Shown piece after piece: positions 57,152 to 64,000 of a stretch of 64,000 nucleotides of DNA. Within the stretch, counting starts at the first letter, position 1, and each line of letters begins with the position of its first letter. The notes below the pieces were generated by a model that made no database searches, had not been told where the DNA came from, and was given only the letters and a program-made list of their open reading frames with translations. The DNA lies in contig NZ_CP046401.1 of assembly GCF_009762775.1 (NCBI RefSeq), forward strand, positions 1,550,001-1,614,000. Direction: 5' to 3'. The position numbers were made by a program, and so were the translations under genes. The stretch comes from Maribellus comscasis (GTDB lineage Bacteria; Bacteroidota; Bacteroidia; Bacteroidales; Prolixibacteraceae).

Positions 57152-58497
57152 TCAATTCGTTTCCTTTTAAACCAGTAATAGACAGGGATTCCGGAAAGCG
57201 CAGTCAACACAGCAATCGTAGATTCAATTGGCTTTTCAAAATAGGCCAAAACCAACATTACTATTCCGGTTAAGATATAAAAGATGTGAACAAAAGGGTA
57301 ACCTGGCAATTTGAGTTTACTTTCTTTCCTTGAACGCAGTTTAAAAATCCCCAAAACAGCAATAATCGGAAATATGCCCAATGAAAATCCCATATAAACC
57401 AGAATTTGCTCAAAAGTACCCGAAAGTACTAATATTATTGCGATACTACTTTGAAGTAAAACAGCCAGATGGGGCACTTCATACCGGGGATGAATTCTGG
57501 ATACAAAGTTAAAAAAGTAACCCTCCCTGGCCATTGAATAGTAAACCCTCGGACCGAGCAAAATAAACGCACTCAATGACGAAAAAAGAGCAAACGAAAT
57601 CAAAAGCGAAATAACCATCTCTGCCACTTTACCAAAAGCCAACCCTGCAGCAAGTCCCCCGATTTCGGGTTCGTCGACCATCTTTCCCGGAGGCACCGCA
57701 TAAACAAAAAATACGTTTAGCAACAAATACAGCACTATAACAATTACAGTAGAAATTAAAAGTGAACCGGGAATTACTTTTTTAGGATTTTTAATTTCAG
57801 AACCAATATACGTCGCTGAATTCCAGCCGCTATAGGCAAACATTATAAACATAAGAGAAAGCCCAATAGATTTCCAGCCACCAAAATCAAACCGGAATTC
57901 TTTTGCCTGAGCCAAATTTTGAAAACTTCCCTCTCCAAAAGTTAAGCCGGCAATTATCAGCCCAACAACTAAGATGACTTTCATCACAGTTAGTCCGTTT
58001 TGCACTTTTGCTCCGAGAACAATTCCTCTGTAATGTACCGCAGTAAAAACAAGAATGATTATAATAGCCAGCAAACGATTAAACAGATCTTCACTAACAA
58101 AACTTTCCATTTGCAGCCACTGCTGAAACTGCGGGAAAGCCCAGGTAAAATAACTGGAAAAGCCAATCGCTGATGCTGCAATCGGCGCTGAAAAACCAAC
58201 TATTAACGATAACCAGCCACTCAGAAATCCCGGAAGTGGATGAAAAAGTTTCGAGATAAAAATATATTCGCCTCCTGCTTCAGGGAAAGTAGCTCCCAAT
58301 TCACCAAAAGCCAACGCTCCGCACAAAGAAATTACACCTCCCAAAAACCAGAGTGATAACATGACCAGCGGATTACCTAAATATCCCATCAGATATCCGG
58401 TAGTGGTAAAAATACCGGCACCAATTATGTTGGCAACAACAATATTTACTACCGGAAATAATCCAAGCTTTCTCTGAAGTTTATCAGGAAGTTCCAA
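57148..58497 (-). CDS. APC-family amino acid permease
   Basis: This 449-residue protein has about twelve membrane segments. The first segment, NIVVANIIGAGIFTTTGYLM, is the APC unwound helix with GAGIF, and GGVISLCGALAFGELGATFPEAGGEYIF is the next diagnostic block. It resembles the amino acid/polyamine-organocation transporters of the LAT/serine-threonine-exchanger type. The substrate is uncertain. The exported methyltransferase gene lies 5 bp upstream, so the two are probably co-transcribed. Confidence 0.9.
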   Translation of the reverse strand: MELPDKLQRKLGLFPVVNIVVANIIGAGIFTTTGYLMGYLGNPLVMLSLWFLGGVISLCGALAFGELGATFPEAGGEYIFISKLFHPLPGFLSGWLSLIVGFSAPIAASAIGFSSYFTWAFPQFQQWLQMESFVSEDLFNRLLAIIIILVFTAVHYRGIVLGAKVQNGLTVMKVILVVGLIIAGLTFGEGSFQNLAQAKEFRFDFGGWKSIGLSLMFIMFAYSGWNSATYIGSEIKNPKKVIPGSLLISTVIVIVLYLLLNVFFVYAVPPGKMVDEPEIGGLAAGLAFGKVAEMVISLLISFALFSSLSAFILLGPRVYYSMAREGYFFNFVSRIHPRYEVPHLAVLLQSSIAIILVLSGTFEQILVYMGFSLGIFPIIAVLGIFKLRSRKESKLKLPGYPFVHIFYILTGIVMLVLAYFEKPIESTIAVLTALSGIPVYYWFKRKRID

Positions 58498-58502
58498 TTT
58501 AT

Positions 58503-59144
58503 TTATTTTTCCCAGGTTTTATAACTCATAGATATTCCCGCCCTACTATCCTTTGTGATTGATGTTTCGTAATTGTTTAGACTTTCAACATACTCTAAAA
58601 ACTCTCTAATTCCCCGCGAGCGTTGAGCAGCATTATGAGCTGTAAAACATCCTCCTCGTTTCATTTTAGGATCCATCGCGATAAAATAGTTTTTAAACCA
58701 ATATCTGTCCGCATCGCAAAAAACAAAATCGTATTTCCCGGGAAGTTGTGGTACCAATTCATGAGCATCGCCCAATCGCGCGTCAATAAAATCAGAAACC
58801 CCGGCTTTTTTAAAATTTGCCCGGGCTTGTAAATAGCGGTTTTTATCAATCTCAATGGTAGTTAACTTACCTCCTGTTTTACTAAGTGCCCATGCAATCC
58901 AGATTGCGGAATGACCGGTTGACGTGCCTATTTCAACCGCGCTTTTATAATTATTCTTAACTATTATATCATAAAGAATTTTGCCATCTGAAAGAGGAAC
59001 ATTCATATCGCGCCAGCTATGAGCATTGTCTACAATAAAGGTTTTTACTTTTTTATCCAGTTCATTTTCAACCTCCGGATATTGAGCTTTAACACCGACA
59101 ACAAGAACACTCAAAGCTACAAACAACAAGAACTTTATTTTCAT
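58503..59144 (-). CDS. SAM-dependent O-methyltransferase-fold protein with signal peptide
   Basis: The protein has 213 residues from the ATG at 59144 (TTG 59150 is the longer option). The N-terminus MKIKFLLFVALSVLVVGVKA-Q is a clear secretory signal. The rest is a class I methyltransferase: SAM motif AVEIGTSTGHSAIWIAWAL, acidic end of strand 2 TTIEIDKNRY, RLGDAHEL, and the catechol-O-methyltransferase-like YDFVFCDADRYWFKNYF. SAM is normally cytoplasmic, so export is unexpected. It lies 5 bp upstream of the permease gene. The activity is inferred from fold only. Confidence 0.85.
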   Translation of the reverse strand: MKIKFLLFVALSVLVVGVKAQYPEVENELDKKVKTFIVDNAHSWRDMNVPLSDGKILYDIIVKNNYKSAVEIGTSTGHSAIWIAWALSKTGGKLTTIEIDKNRYLQARANFKKAGVSDFIDARLGDAHELVPQLPGKYDFVFCDADRYWFKNYFIAMDPKMKRGGCFTAHNAAQRSRGIREFLEYVESLNNYETSITKDSRAGISMSYKTWEK

Positions 59145-59186
59145 AAACAAGCATTTAAGAATGCTGATAAAGTTATAATAAAATAC

Positions 59187-60377
59187 TTAAAACGCCTTGA
59201 TTTTTTTAATCCACCCATCAGTATTTCGCAGATCTAAATTCATTTCTCCAGGACCAATTAATACAAGCCCCCCGTCGGACGTACTAATTATCTCTGATAC
59301 TTTGTCATTTCCAAAATTGAAGGGAAAAACAGCCTCTGACAATATTGAGCCTTCAGAATCGGCAAGCACCAACCAAGTGCCTACCCTGCCTAAAAATGAA
59401 GTTTCCTTTTTACCGGCTACTACTATTTTACCGTCCGGGCGGACAGCTATTGTATTTCCACCTTCAGAGCCCTCACTGTCGATATTCTTTGACCAAATAA
59501 GTTCCCCTTCCGGCGATATTTTGGTTAAAAAAAGATCATAATCAAAAATCGGATTGTCCGAATTGATATCATTCATACAGGTGCCGTACCATCCCGCTAC
59601 AATAAAATTATTGTCGGGGCTGCAACAAATACACTCAGGTCTCACATTAACTTTGGGCATTTTATACCGTTCCTCCCATATTTTATTTCCCTCGCTATTG
59701 AAACGTATTACCAACAGGTCTGATTCCTGAGCAACTTCTCCGGCAGTTTGTGCAGCAATAGCAAAGCCTCCATCAGGTAACTTCTTCACGGATCCAACTT
59801 CTTCTATGACATTTTCACCGTATGTTTTTTCCCATAATAATTCTCCATCATTATCGAATTCAGCCAGCCATATTTTTCTGAAACCCTCTGAAACTAGGAC
59901 TGAGCCACAGGTCACAAAGTCGCCATCATCTGAAGCAAAAACATCATTAACAGAAATATTCTCCAATTCATTCAGGCTCTTCTGCCAAACTTCGTTTCCA
60001 TCAACATCTGCTTTGAGAAAAAAAACATGAGTTTTTCCGGCATCCAAAACGCTATTCCCCACAGCAATATATTCGCCACTTACAAACTGGGAAATACCTG
60101 ATGACAAATCGTTACTTTCTGTTCCGAATATTTTTTCGGTAATTATCTGTCCTTCGGCAGAAAACTTCACCAAACAAAAATCCAAATCATCCCGGTTAAC
60201 CGCCGGCGAAGAACCCACTACAGTGTATCCTCCATTCACATCTTCGATTATACAATTAAAAACATCCGAACCGGATTTGCCTGTCTTTTTCTCCCACTCA
60301 ATATCTAAAGTTTGAGAAAATCCCCTGAAACCAATCAAACTGAAAACCAAAAAAAGGTAAAACATTTTGGAACACAT
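59187..60377 (-). CDS. Exported seven-repeat beta-propeller-like protein
   Basis: This 396-residue protein has a signal peptide (about 1-22, GFRGFSQ). Seven repeats of about 50 residues can be seen, each with a core like DGGFAIAAQ, DGDFVTCGS, DNNFIVAGW, DGKIVVAGK and DGGLVLIGP, preceded by W..... and followed by D..... segments. Seven such units suggest a seven-bladed propeller. No enzyme motif was found. The gene is upstream of the methyltransferase gene with a 42-bp gap; co-transcription is possible. Confidence 0.75.
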   Translation of the reverse strand: MCSKMFYLFLVFSLIGFRGFSQTLDIEWEKKTGKSGSDVFNCIIEDVNGGYTVVGSSPAVNRDDLDFCLVKFSAEGQIITEKIFGTESNDLSSGISQFVSGEYIAVGNSVLDAGKTHVFFLKADVDGNEVWQKSLNELENISVNDVFASDDGDFVTCGSVLVSEGFRKIWLAEFDNDGELLWEKTYGENVIEEVGSVKKLPDGGFAIAAQTAGEVAQESDLLVIRFNSEGNKIWEERYKMPKVNVRPECICCSPDNNFIVAGWYGTCMNDINSDNPIFDYDLFLTKISPEGELIWSKNIDSEGSEGGNTIAVRPDGKIVVAGKKETSFLGRVGTWLVLADSEGSILSEAVFPFNFGNDKVSEIISTSDGGLVLIGPGEMNLDLRNTDGWIKKIKAF

Positions 60378-60604
60378 GACCGTTGACTTTTGATGTTGTT
60401 TTGACTTTTATACGGATTCCAAATTTGATTAGTTATACATTTTAATCTTACATTTTGCAAGCTGAAAGATTATTTTCAACTATTTTTCGACGCAAAACAT
60501 TGACATATATCAATAAATACTCTGACAAAGACACTTAATCGATCAGAAATTTGACAATTCGTTAAAAAAAATTAATTTCTGATAGGATATTTTGGAATTT
60601 TATT

Positions 60605-60612
60605 TACATTTG
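60605..60612 (+). promoter_or_regulatory. -7 element for a candidate small RNA
   Basis: TACATTTG fits TAnnTTTG exactly. The expected -33 position matches only two of four bases. Transcription would start near 60619. Confidence 0.4.
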
Positions 60613-60618
60613 AAGCGC

Positions 60619-60697
60619 ATTTGGGATTCATCCCATATTGTGTGTTTGGGGGTTAACATTTAGGAAGGAGGCTGATGAGCCTCCTTCTTTCTTTTTA
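60619..60697 (+). ncRNA. Candidate intergenic small RNA of about 80 nt
   Basis: After the -7 element a small hairpin TGGGA-TTCA-TCCCA (60622-60635) is followed by a G/T-rich linker and a strong terminator. The terminator is GAAGGAGGCT (60664-60673), loop GATG, AGCCTCCTTC (60678-60687), then TTTCTTTTT. No open frame lies between promoter and terminator. It could be a free small RNA or an attenuated leader of the alpha-galactosidase gene at 60805. Confidence 0.4.
60664..60697 (+). terminator. Strong intrinsic terminator with no preceding gene
   Basis: It has a 10-bp GC-rich stem, a GATG loop and a T-rich tail. The upstream gene on this strand is far away, so this terminator implies a short local transcript. 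Confidence 0.85.
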
Positions 60698-60804
60698 TAC
60701 CTAATCTCCTTCAATAAGTTCATATTATTTTTAGTTAAAAAAATAGAACCTCTAATTGTTAAAAGTCATTTGCACTTTTATTATCTTAGCAAAAAAACAA
60801 ACCG

Positions 60805-62160
60805 ATGAAATTAAAAAAACTTATATCAGCGGCAGCTGGCTTTCTTGTCATGCTGCAACCTCTTCTTTCTCAAAATAAAACTCCTGAGTTTTACTCTTTG
60901 GCTGAAAATCCACCAATGGGATGGAACAGCTGGGACTGCTATGGGCCAACCGTTACAGAAAAAGAAGTAAAAGCCAACACTGACTATATGGCAGAAAAAT
61001 TAAAATCTTTTGGCTGGCAATATATTGTGGTTGATATAAGATGGTATGTTGAAAATACCAAGGCACAAGGATACAATCAAACCGACCCTGTTTATTGTAT
61101 GGATGAATATGGAAGATTAATTCCAGCAACAAATAAATTCCCATCATCTGCGGGGAATCAAGGATTTAAACCGATAGCAGACTACATTCATAAAAAAGGG
61201 CTAAAATTCGGGATTCACCTCATGCGCGGGATTCCGGTTGAAGCAGTTAAAAAAGATACACCGGTAAAAGGCACAAAATATTCAGCAAAAGATATTTTTT
61301 CAGAAGAGCTGCAATGCAAGTGGTTACGAGATATGTATACCGTTGATGCTTCAAAACCAGGAGCACAGGAATATTACAACTCGTTGTTTGAACTCTATGC
61401 AAGCTGGGAAGTAGACTATGTTAAGATTGACAATTTATCACGCCCTTATCACCAGAAAGAAATAGAGCTTATCAGAAATGCTATAGAAAATTGCGGAAGG
61501 CCAATGGTTTTAAGTACTTCACCAGGAGCCACCCCTCTTGAAAATGCAGAACATGTAAAAACACACGCCAATCTTTGGCGCATTTGTGATGATTTTTGGG
61601 ATAACTGGAGATACATGGCTCCCATGTTTGAATTGTGTAAAAACTGGGCTCCGTACAGTGGACCGGGACATTGGCCGGATGCCGACATGCTTCCGCTGGG
61701 AAGAATTTCGATAAGGGGAGAGCGGGGCGAAGAAAGAATGACCGGATTTACAAAGGATGAACAATATACTTTAATGAATTTGTGGGCTATTTTCCGCTCT
61801 CCGTTAATGTTTGGCGGAGATTTGCCAAGCAACGACGATTTTACCCTCTCGCTGATTACCAACAAGGATATTTTAAACGTTAACCAAAACAGTACCAACA
61901 ATCATGAATTAAAAAATGAGAAAGGCTTAATTGTGTGGACTGCAAATGTACCCAATTCAAAAGATAAATATTTAGCGTTTTTCAATAGCAATGATAAAGA
62001 AACCCGAGTTATTTCAGTAACAATGAAAGAACTGGGTCTAAATAACAGTACAACCGTAACAAACCTTTGGAGTAAAGAAAAGGAAACTGTAAAAAATGAA
62101 AAAATTATAAAAAAAATAGCTCCTCATGCCTCTGCAATATTTAGACTGAGCCAAAACTAA
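60805..62160 (+). CDS. GH27 alpha-galactosidase
   Basis: This 451-residue protein has a signal peptide (about 1-22, QPLLSQ). The GH27 opening PPMGWNSWDCYGPTVTE is complete, followed by YIVVDIRWY and LKFGIHLMRGIP. The likely nucleophile Asp is in YVKIDNLSRPYHQ, the equivalent of the usual KYDN. The acid/base region is near RICDDFWDNW. A C-terminal beta domain ends the protein. It should hydrolyse terminal alpha-galactosides or related alpha-linked sugars. The KIDN and ICDDFW forms point to a divergent GH27 subgroup. Confidence 0.93.
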   Translation: MKLKKLISAAAGFLVMLQPLLSQNKTPEFYSLAENPPMGWNSWDCYGPTVTEKEVKANTDYMAEKLKSFGWQYIVVDIRWYVENTKAQGYNQTDPVYCMDEYGRLIPATNKFPSSAGNQGFKPIADYIHKKGLKFGIHLMRGIPVEAVKKDTPVKGTKYSAKDIFSEELQCKWLRDMYTVDASKPGAQEYYNSLFELYASWEVDYVKIDNLSRPYHQKEIELIRNAIENCGRPMVLSTSPGATPLENAEHVKTHANLWRICDDFWDNWRYMAPMFELCKNWAPYSGPGHWPDADMLPLGRISIRGERGEERMTGFTKDEQYTLMNLWAIFRSPLMFGGDLPSNDDFTLSLITNKDILNVNQNSTNNHELKNEKGLIVWTANVPNSKDKYLAFFNSNDKETRVISVTMKELGLNNSTTVTNLWSKEKETVKNEKIIKKIAPHASAIFRLSQN

Positions 62161-62166
62161 TAATAG

Positions 62167-62207
62167 AAAAGGGGTTGAACAAAAATTTCTGTTCAACCCC
62201 TTTTTTT
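62167..62207. terminator. Strong bidirectional terminator
   Basis: AAAGGGGTTGAAC-type stem pairs with GTTCAACCCCTTT around a 10-nt loop, with A-rich and T-rich flanks. It separates the convergent alpha-galactosidase and dps genes. Confidence 0.92.
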
Positions 62208-62233
62208 AATTTTATCAGGCATAGAATTTAGCA

Positions 62234-62725
62234 CTAATTCTTTTCCATCCAGGCTGTAAACATCCAGTAATATTTCTCAGTCTGTTTTACAATGCTGTTT
62301 AATAAATCGATAGTTGATACGTCACCGCTTTCATTGGCTAAATCCAGCACATTTATCATTTGAGAGAGTAAAATCTCAAAGTCGGTTAAAATGCTGTCCA
62401 CCATATTATCAGGACTAAGACCTGGTTCTGGTTCTGAAATTTTTGAAAATTTCAAATATTCATCCAGGCGAGCCATCGGTTTTTCGCCAAATACACGGAC
62501 TCGTTCTGCCAAATCATCAATATTAACCTTCGAAAAATTATATAATTCCTCAAATTTTTCATGCAGATCAAAAAAGTCTTTTCCGGTTACATTCCAGTGA
62601 AAATTCCGCAGTTTCTGATAATGCACATGATAACTTGCAATCAGCAAATTAATTTCCTTTGTTAATTCTGTAGTATCTTTATTTGCAAATCCCAAATTTT
62701 GGAATATTTTTTCATTTGTTCTCAT
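62234..62725 (-). CDS. dps: Dps-family ferritin-like DNA-protection protein
   Basis: The protein has 163 residues from the ATG at 62725 (the TTG 62749 start is rejected). The four-helix Dps pattern is present: YHVHYQKLRNFHWNVTGKDF with the ferroxidase His and FHWN, then HEKFEELYNFSKVNIDDLAERV with Asp and Glu ligands. It oxidises and stores iron and protects DNA. It lies 32 bp downstream of a universal stress protein gene in a stress cluster. Confidence 0.94.
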   Translation of the reverse strand: MRTNEKIFQNLGFANKDTTELTKEINLLIASYHVHYQKLRNFHWNVTGKDFFDLHEKFEELYNFSKVNIDDLAERVRVFGEKPMARLDEYLKFSKISEPEPGLSPDNMVDSILTDFEILLSQMINVLDLANESGDVSTIDLLNSIVKQTEKYYWMFTAWMEKN

Positions 62726-62757
62726 ATCTTGTATTTTTTTATAGTTCAAAATTCAAA

Positions 62758-63621
62758 TTACTGTTGATGATAAACCAGAACCGGTTTATCAAAATGTGTC
62801 AATACGTTTTTTACATCACTTGATGAAAAAACCTGTTCAAAAAAACCCCTCTTTTCATGCATTAACACCAGTAAATCTGTTTTATGTTCCGATGAATAAT
62901 CTTCAATTCCTTTTCTGAAATCTTCCTGATTTTCAAGCGTAAAATTAAAATTGTCAAAATCGACCTCTTCTTTTACAAGCTCTTTAAAACCTTTCCACTT
63001 CAACTTTTCATCAAAATCAACCTCTTTGTCGTTGTGTAGAACCGTAATATGAGCACGTTCTGCCTGTTTCAAAAAGGTTGACAAATGCTTTAATGAAGTA
63101 ATATCTTCCGGATTGTAGTCGGTAGCATATACCACATCTTTAAGAACAACGTGTGGTGTATCTTCCGGTATTACAAAAACCGGGCATTTTACATCGTTTA
63201 CAATATTTGGATAACGAATCAGCCCTCCAGATAGTTCCGCATAACTTTGGTAATTATTAATCAGCAACATCAAATCCTTATCTTTCTTAAGTTCTTCCTC
63301 TACCAAATCAACCCGATTTAATTCTGAGGTGCTGATTTCGTAAGGAATTTGAATAAGGTTTTTCTTTAAATACTCATCCACCATCGTTCTGATTTTAGTT
63401 TGGGCTTCTTCAAATTCTTTTCCGGCCATCTTTTCAGCACGTATAAAACCCGCATCCATAGGAGCTGTGGCACCAGACATGTATGATTGTCCCATCCATT
63501 TCAAATCAAAAACGTATGTAATCTTCAATTTCCTTCTGTAACGATTGCTAAATGAAAAAGCAAACGACAGTAAACTTTCACTGTTCTTTAATGAATCCAG
63601 TAACAACAAATTTGTTTTCAT
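62758..63621 (-). CDS. Tandem universal stress protein
   Basis: This 287-residue protein carries two UspA-like halves (about 1-140 and 145-287). The first begins TNLLLLDSLKNSESLLSFAF. The second holds DVVYATDYNPEDITSLKHL and ends TDLLVLMHEKRGFFEQVFSSSDVKNVLTHFDKPVLVYHQ. The Gly-x-x-Gly ATP-binding signature is degenerate in both halves. It lies between dps and the YtxH gene. Confidence 0.88.
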   Translation of the reverse strand: MKTNLLLLDSLKNSESLLSFAFSFSNRYRRKLKITYVFDLKWMGQSYMSGATAPMDAGFIRAEKMAGKEFEEAQTKIRTMVDEYLKKNLIQIPYEISTSELNRVDLVEEELKKDKDLMLLINNYQSYAELSGGLIRYPNIVNDVKCPVFVIPEDTPHVVLKDVVYATDYNPEDITSLKHLSTFLKQAERAHITVLHNDKEVDFDEKLKWKGFKELVKEEVDFDNFNFTLENQEDFRKGIEDYSSEHKTDLLVLMHEKRGFFEQVFSSSDVKNVLTHFDKPVLVYHQQ

Positions 63622-63694
63622 GACTTTCCTTTCTTTAAAATTCTCTTTTATTTTACCGTGTGCTTTTTCGGGTGTATAAAAAAATATCCGGAGG

Positions 63695-63991
63695 TTAATT
63701 GGCTGCTGCTTTTGCTTTGTCTGCCGTTGCGTTAACCTTTTGATTTACTTTTTCTTCTGCTTTGGCAGCCTTTCCCTTCATCTCATGTACAGCGTCGTTT
63801 ACAGAATCTTTCAGATTATCAACTTTCTCCCCCAAAGTTTCTGTAATATCCTTTGAAACATTTTTTACTTTCTTCGAAATTTTCTTTCTGGTTTTTGATC
63901 CTTTTTCAGGTGCTACCAAAATTCCTGTTAACGCTCCTGCTGCCGCTCCGGCAACAAATCCCAACAATGCATTTCTTGTTCCTTTTTCCAT
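63695..63991 (-). CDS. YtxH-like small stress protein
   Basis: This 98-residue protein has an N-terminal hydrophobic glycine/alanine-rich segment (ALLGFVAGAAAGALTGILVAPEKG). A lysine/alanine-rich coiled-coil tail follows (KKISKKVKNVSKDITETLG, then KAEEKVNQKVNATADKAKA). This is the YtxH family, general stress proteins of unclear action. It completes the stress cluster at the right edge of the window. Confidence 0.88.
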   Translation of the reverse strand: MEKGTRNALLGFVAGAAAGALTGILVAPEKGSKTRKKISKKVKNVSKDITETLGEKVDNLKDSVNDAVHEMKGKAAKAEEKVNQKVNATADKAKAAAN

Positions 63992-64000
63992 GATTCCTAA

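Larger units (their letters stand above)
60378..60804. other. 427-bp gap with a candidate small RNA
   Basis: The gap separates the divergent propeller-like and alpha-galactosidase genes. Besides the small RNA candidate at 60619-60697 there is a long AT-rich stretch with no gene. The small RNA's terminator lies about 108 bp before the alpha-galactosidase ATG, so that gene needs a promoter downstream of it or read-through. Confidence 0.5.

Noticed and set aside
61449..61901. 150-codon minus-strand open frame
   Set aside because: Opposite the GH27 catalytic domain; no motif of its own.
1..64000. CRISPR array, prophage, insertion sequence or integrase
   Set aside because: No regularly spaced repeats, transposase, integrase or phage structural gene is visible; nor was any gene for a type IX secretion sorting domain recognised.

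Overview
The window is a chromosomal segment of an AT-rich Bacteroidota, most likely an environmental or marine Bacteroidales/Marinilabiliales-type organism. Supporting this are two SusC/SusD pairs, a FecR-type anti-sigma factor with an ECF sigma factor, sulfatases, an exported GH78 and a GH27, DUF5686 and LruC proteins, LiaF-like/LytS/LytTR signalling, and several TAnnTTTG (-7) promoter elements. No prophage, insertion sequence, CRISPR array or rRNA is visible. One tRNA (Cys, GCA) is present.

Layout. (1) 1-957: the 3' part of a PHP-domain phosphoesterase that enters from outside the window. (2) 1031-10806, minus strand: a polysaccharide utilisation locus reading ECF sigma, FecR anti-sigma, SusC with an STN domain, SusD, sulfatase, sulfatase. 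It looks built for a sulfated glycan and is switched on by trans-envelope signalling. A possible antisense RNA lies over the susC leader. (3) 11036-17351, plus strand: a beta-lactamase-fold hydrolase, two GNAT acetyltransferases (the second with a 28-bp tandem duplication at its 3' end), rsgA, a DUF2255 protein, an alpha/beta hydrolase and a STAS-like protein. (4) 17389-23299, minus strand: a TGS-fused nucleoside kinase, uvrA and a lytic transglycosylase. (5) 24085-30741, plus strand: SusC, SusD, a Tat-type glycerophosphodiester phosphodiesterase and a PHP/PDE enzyme, which read as a phosphodiester uptake and cleavage locus. (6) 30976-36141: a 3-methyladenine glycosylase, two proteins of unknown function and an orphan TonB-dependent receptor. 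(7) 36235-39032: blaR1/blaI-like genes with three operator dyads set 21 bp apart in the promoter region. (8) 39163-50324, minus strand: a VPS10/BNR-repeat protein, a GH78 rhamnosidase, a four-gene LiaF-like/LytS/LytTR operon, and glnS. (9) 50442-57151: folB, a LruC-domain lipoprotein with a repeat region, tRNA-Cys, a DUF5686 outer-membrane protein and plsC. (10) 57148-63991: an APC permease, an exported SAM-methyltransferase-fold protein, a seven-repeat propeller-like protein, a GH27 alpha-galactosidase, and a dps/usp/ytxH stress cluster.

The strongest leads are the antisense-RNA-like element on the susC leader at 9008-9107, the helically phased operator triplet of the blaI-like gene, the SusCD-linked phosphodiester locus, and the signal-peptide-bearing methyltransferase. 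Gene calls rest on motifs read by eye in the translations; no database search was run. Several genes whose longest open frame begins at TTG were trimmed to a better-supported ATG.
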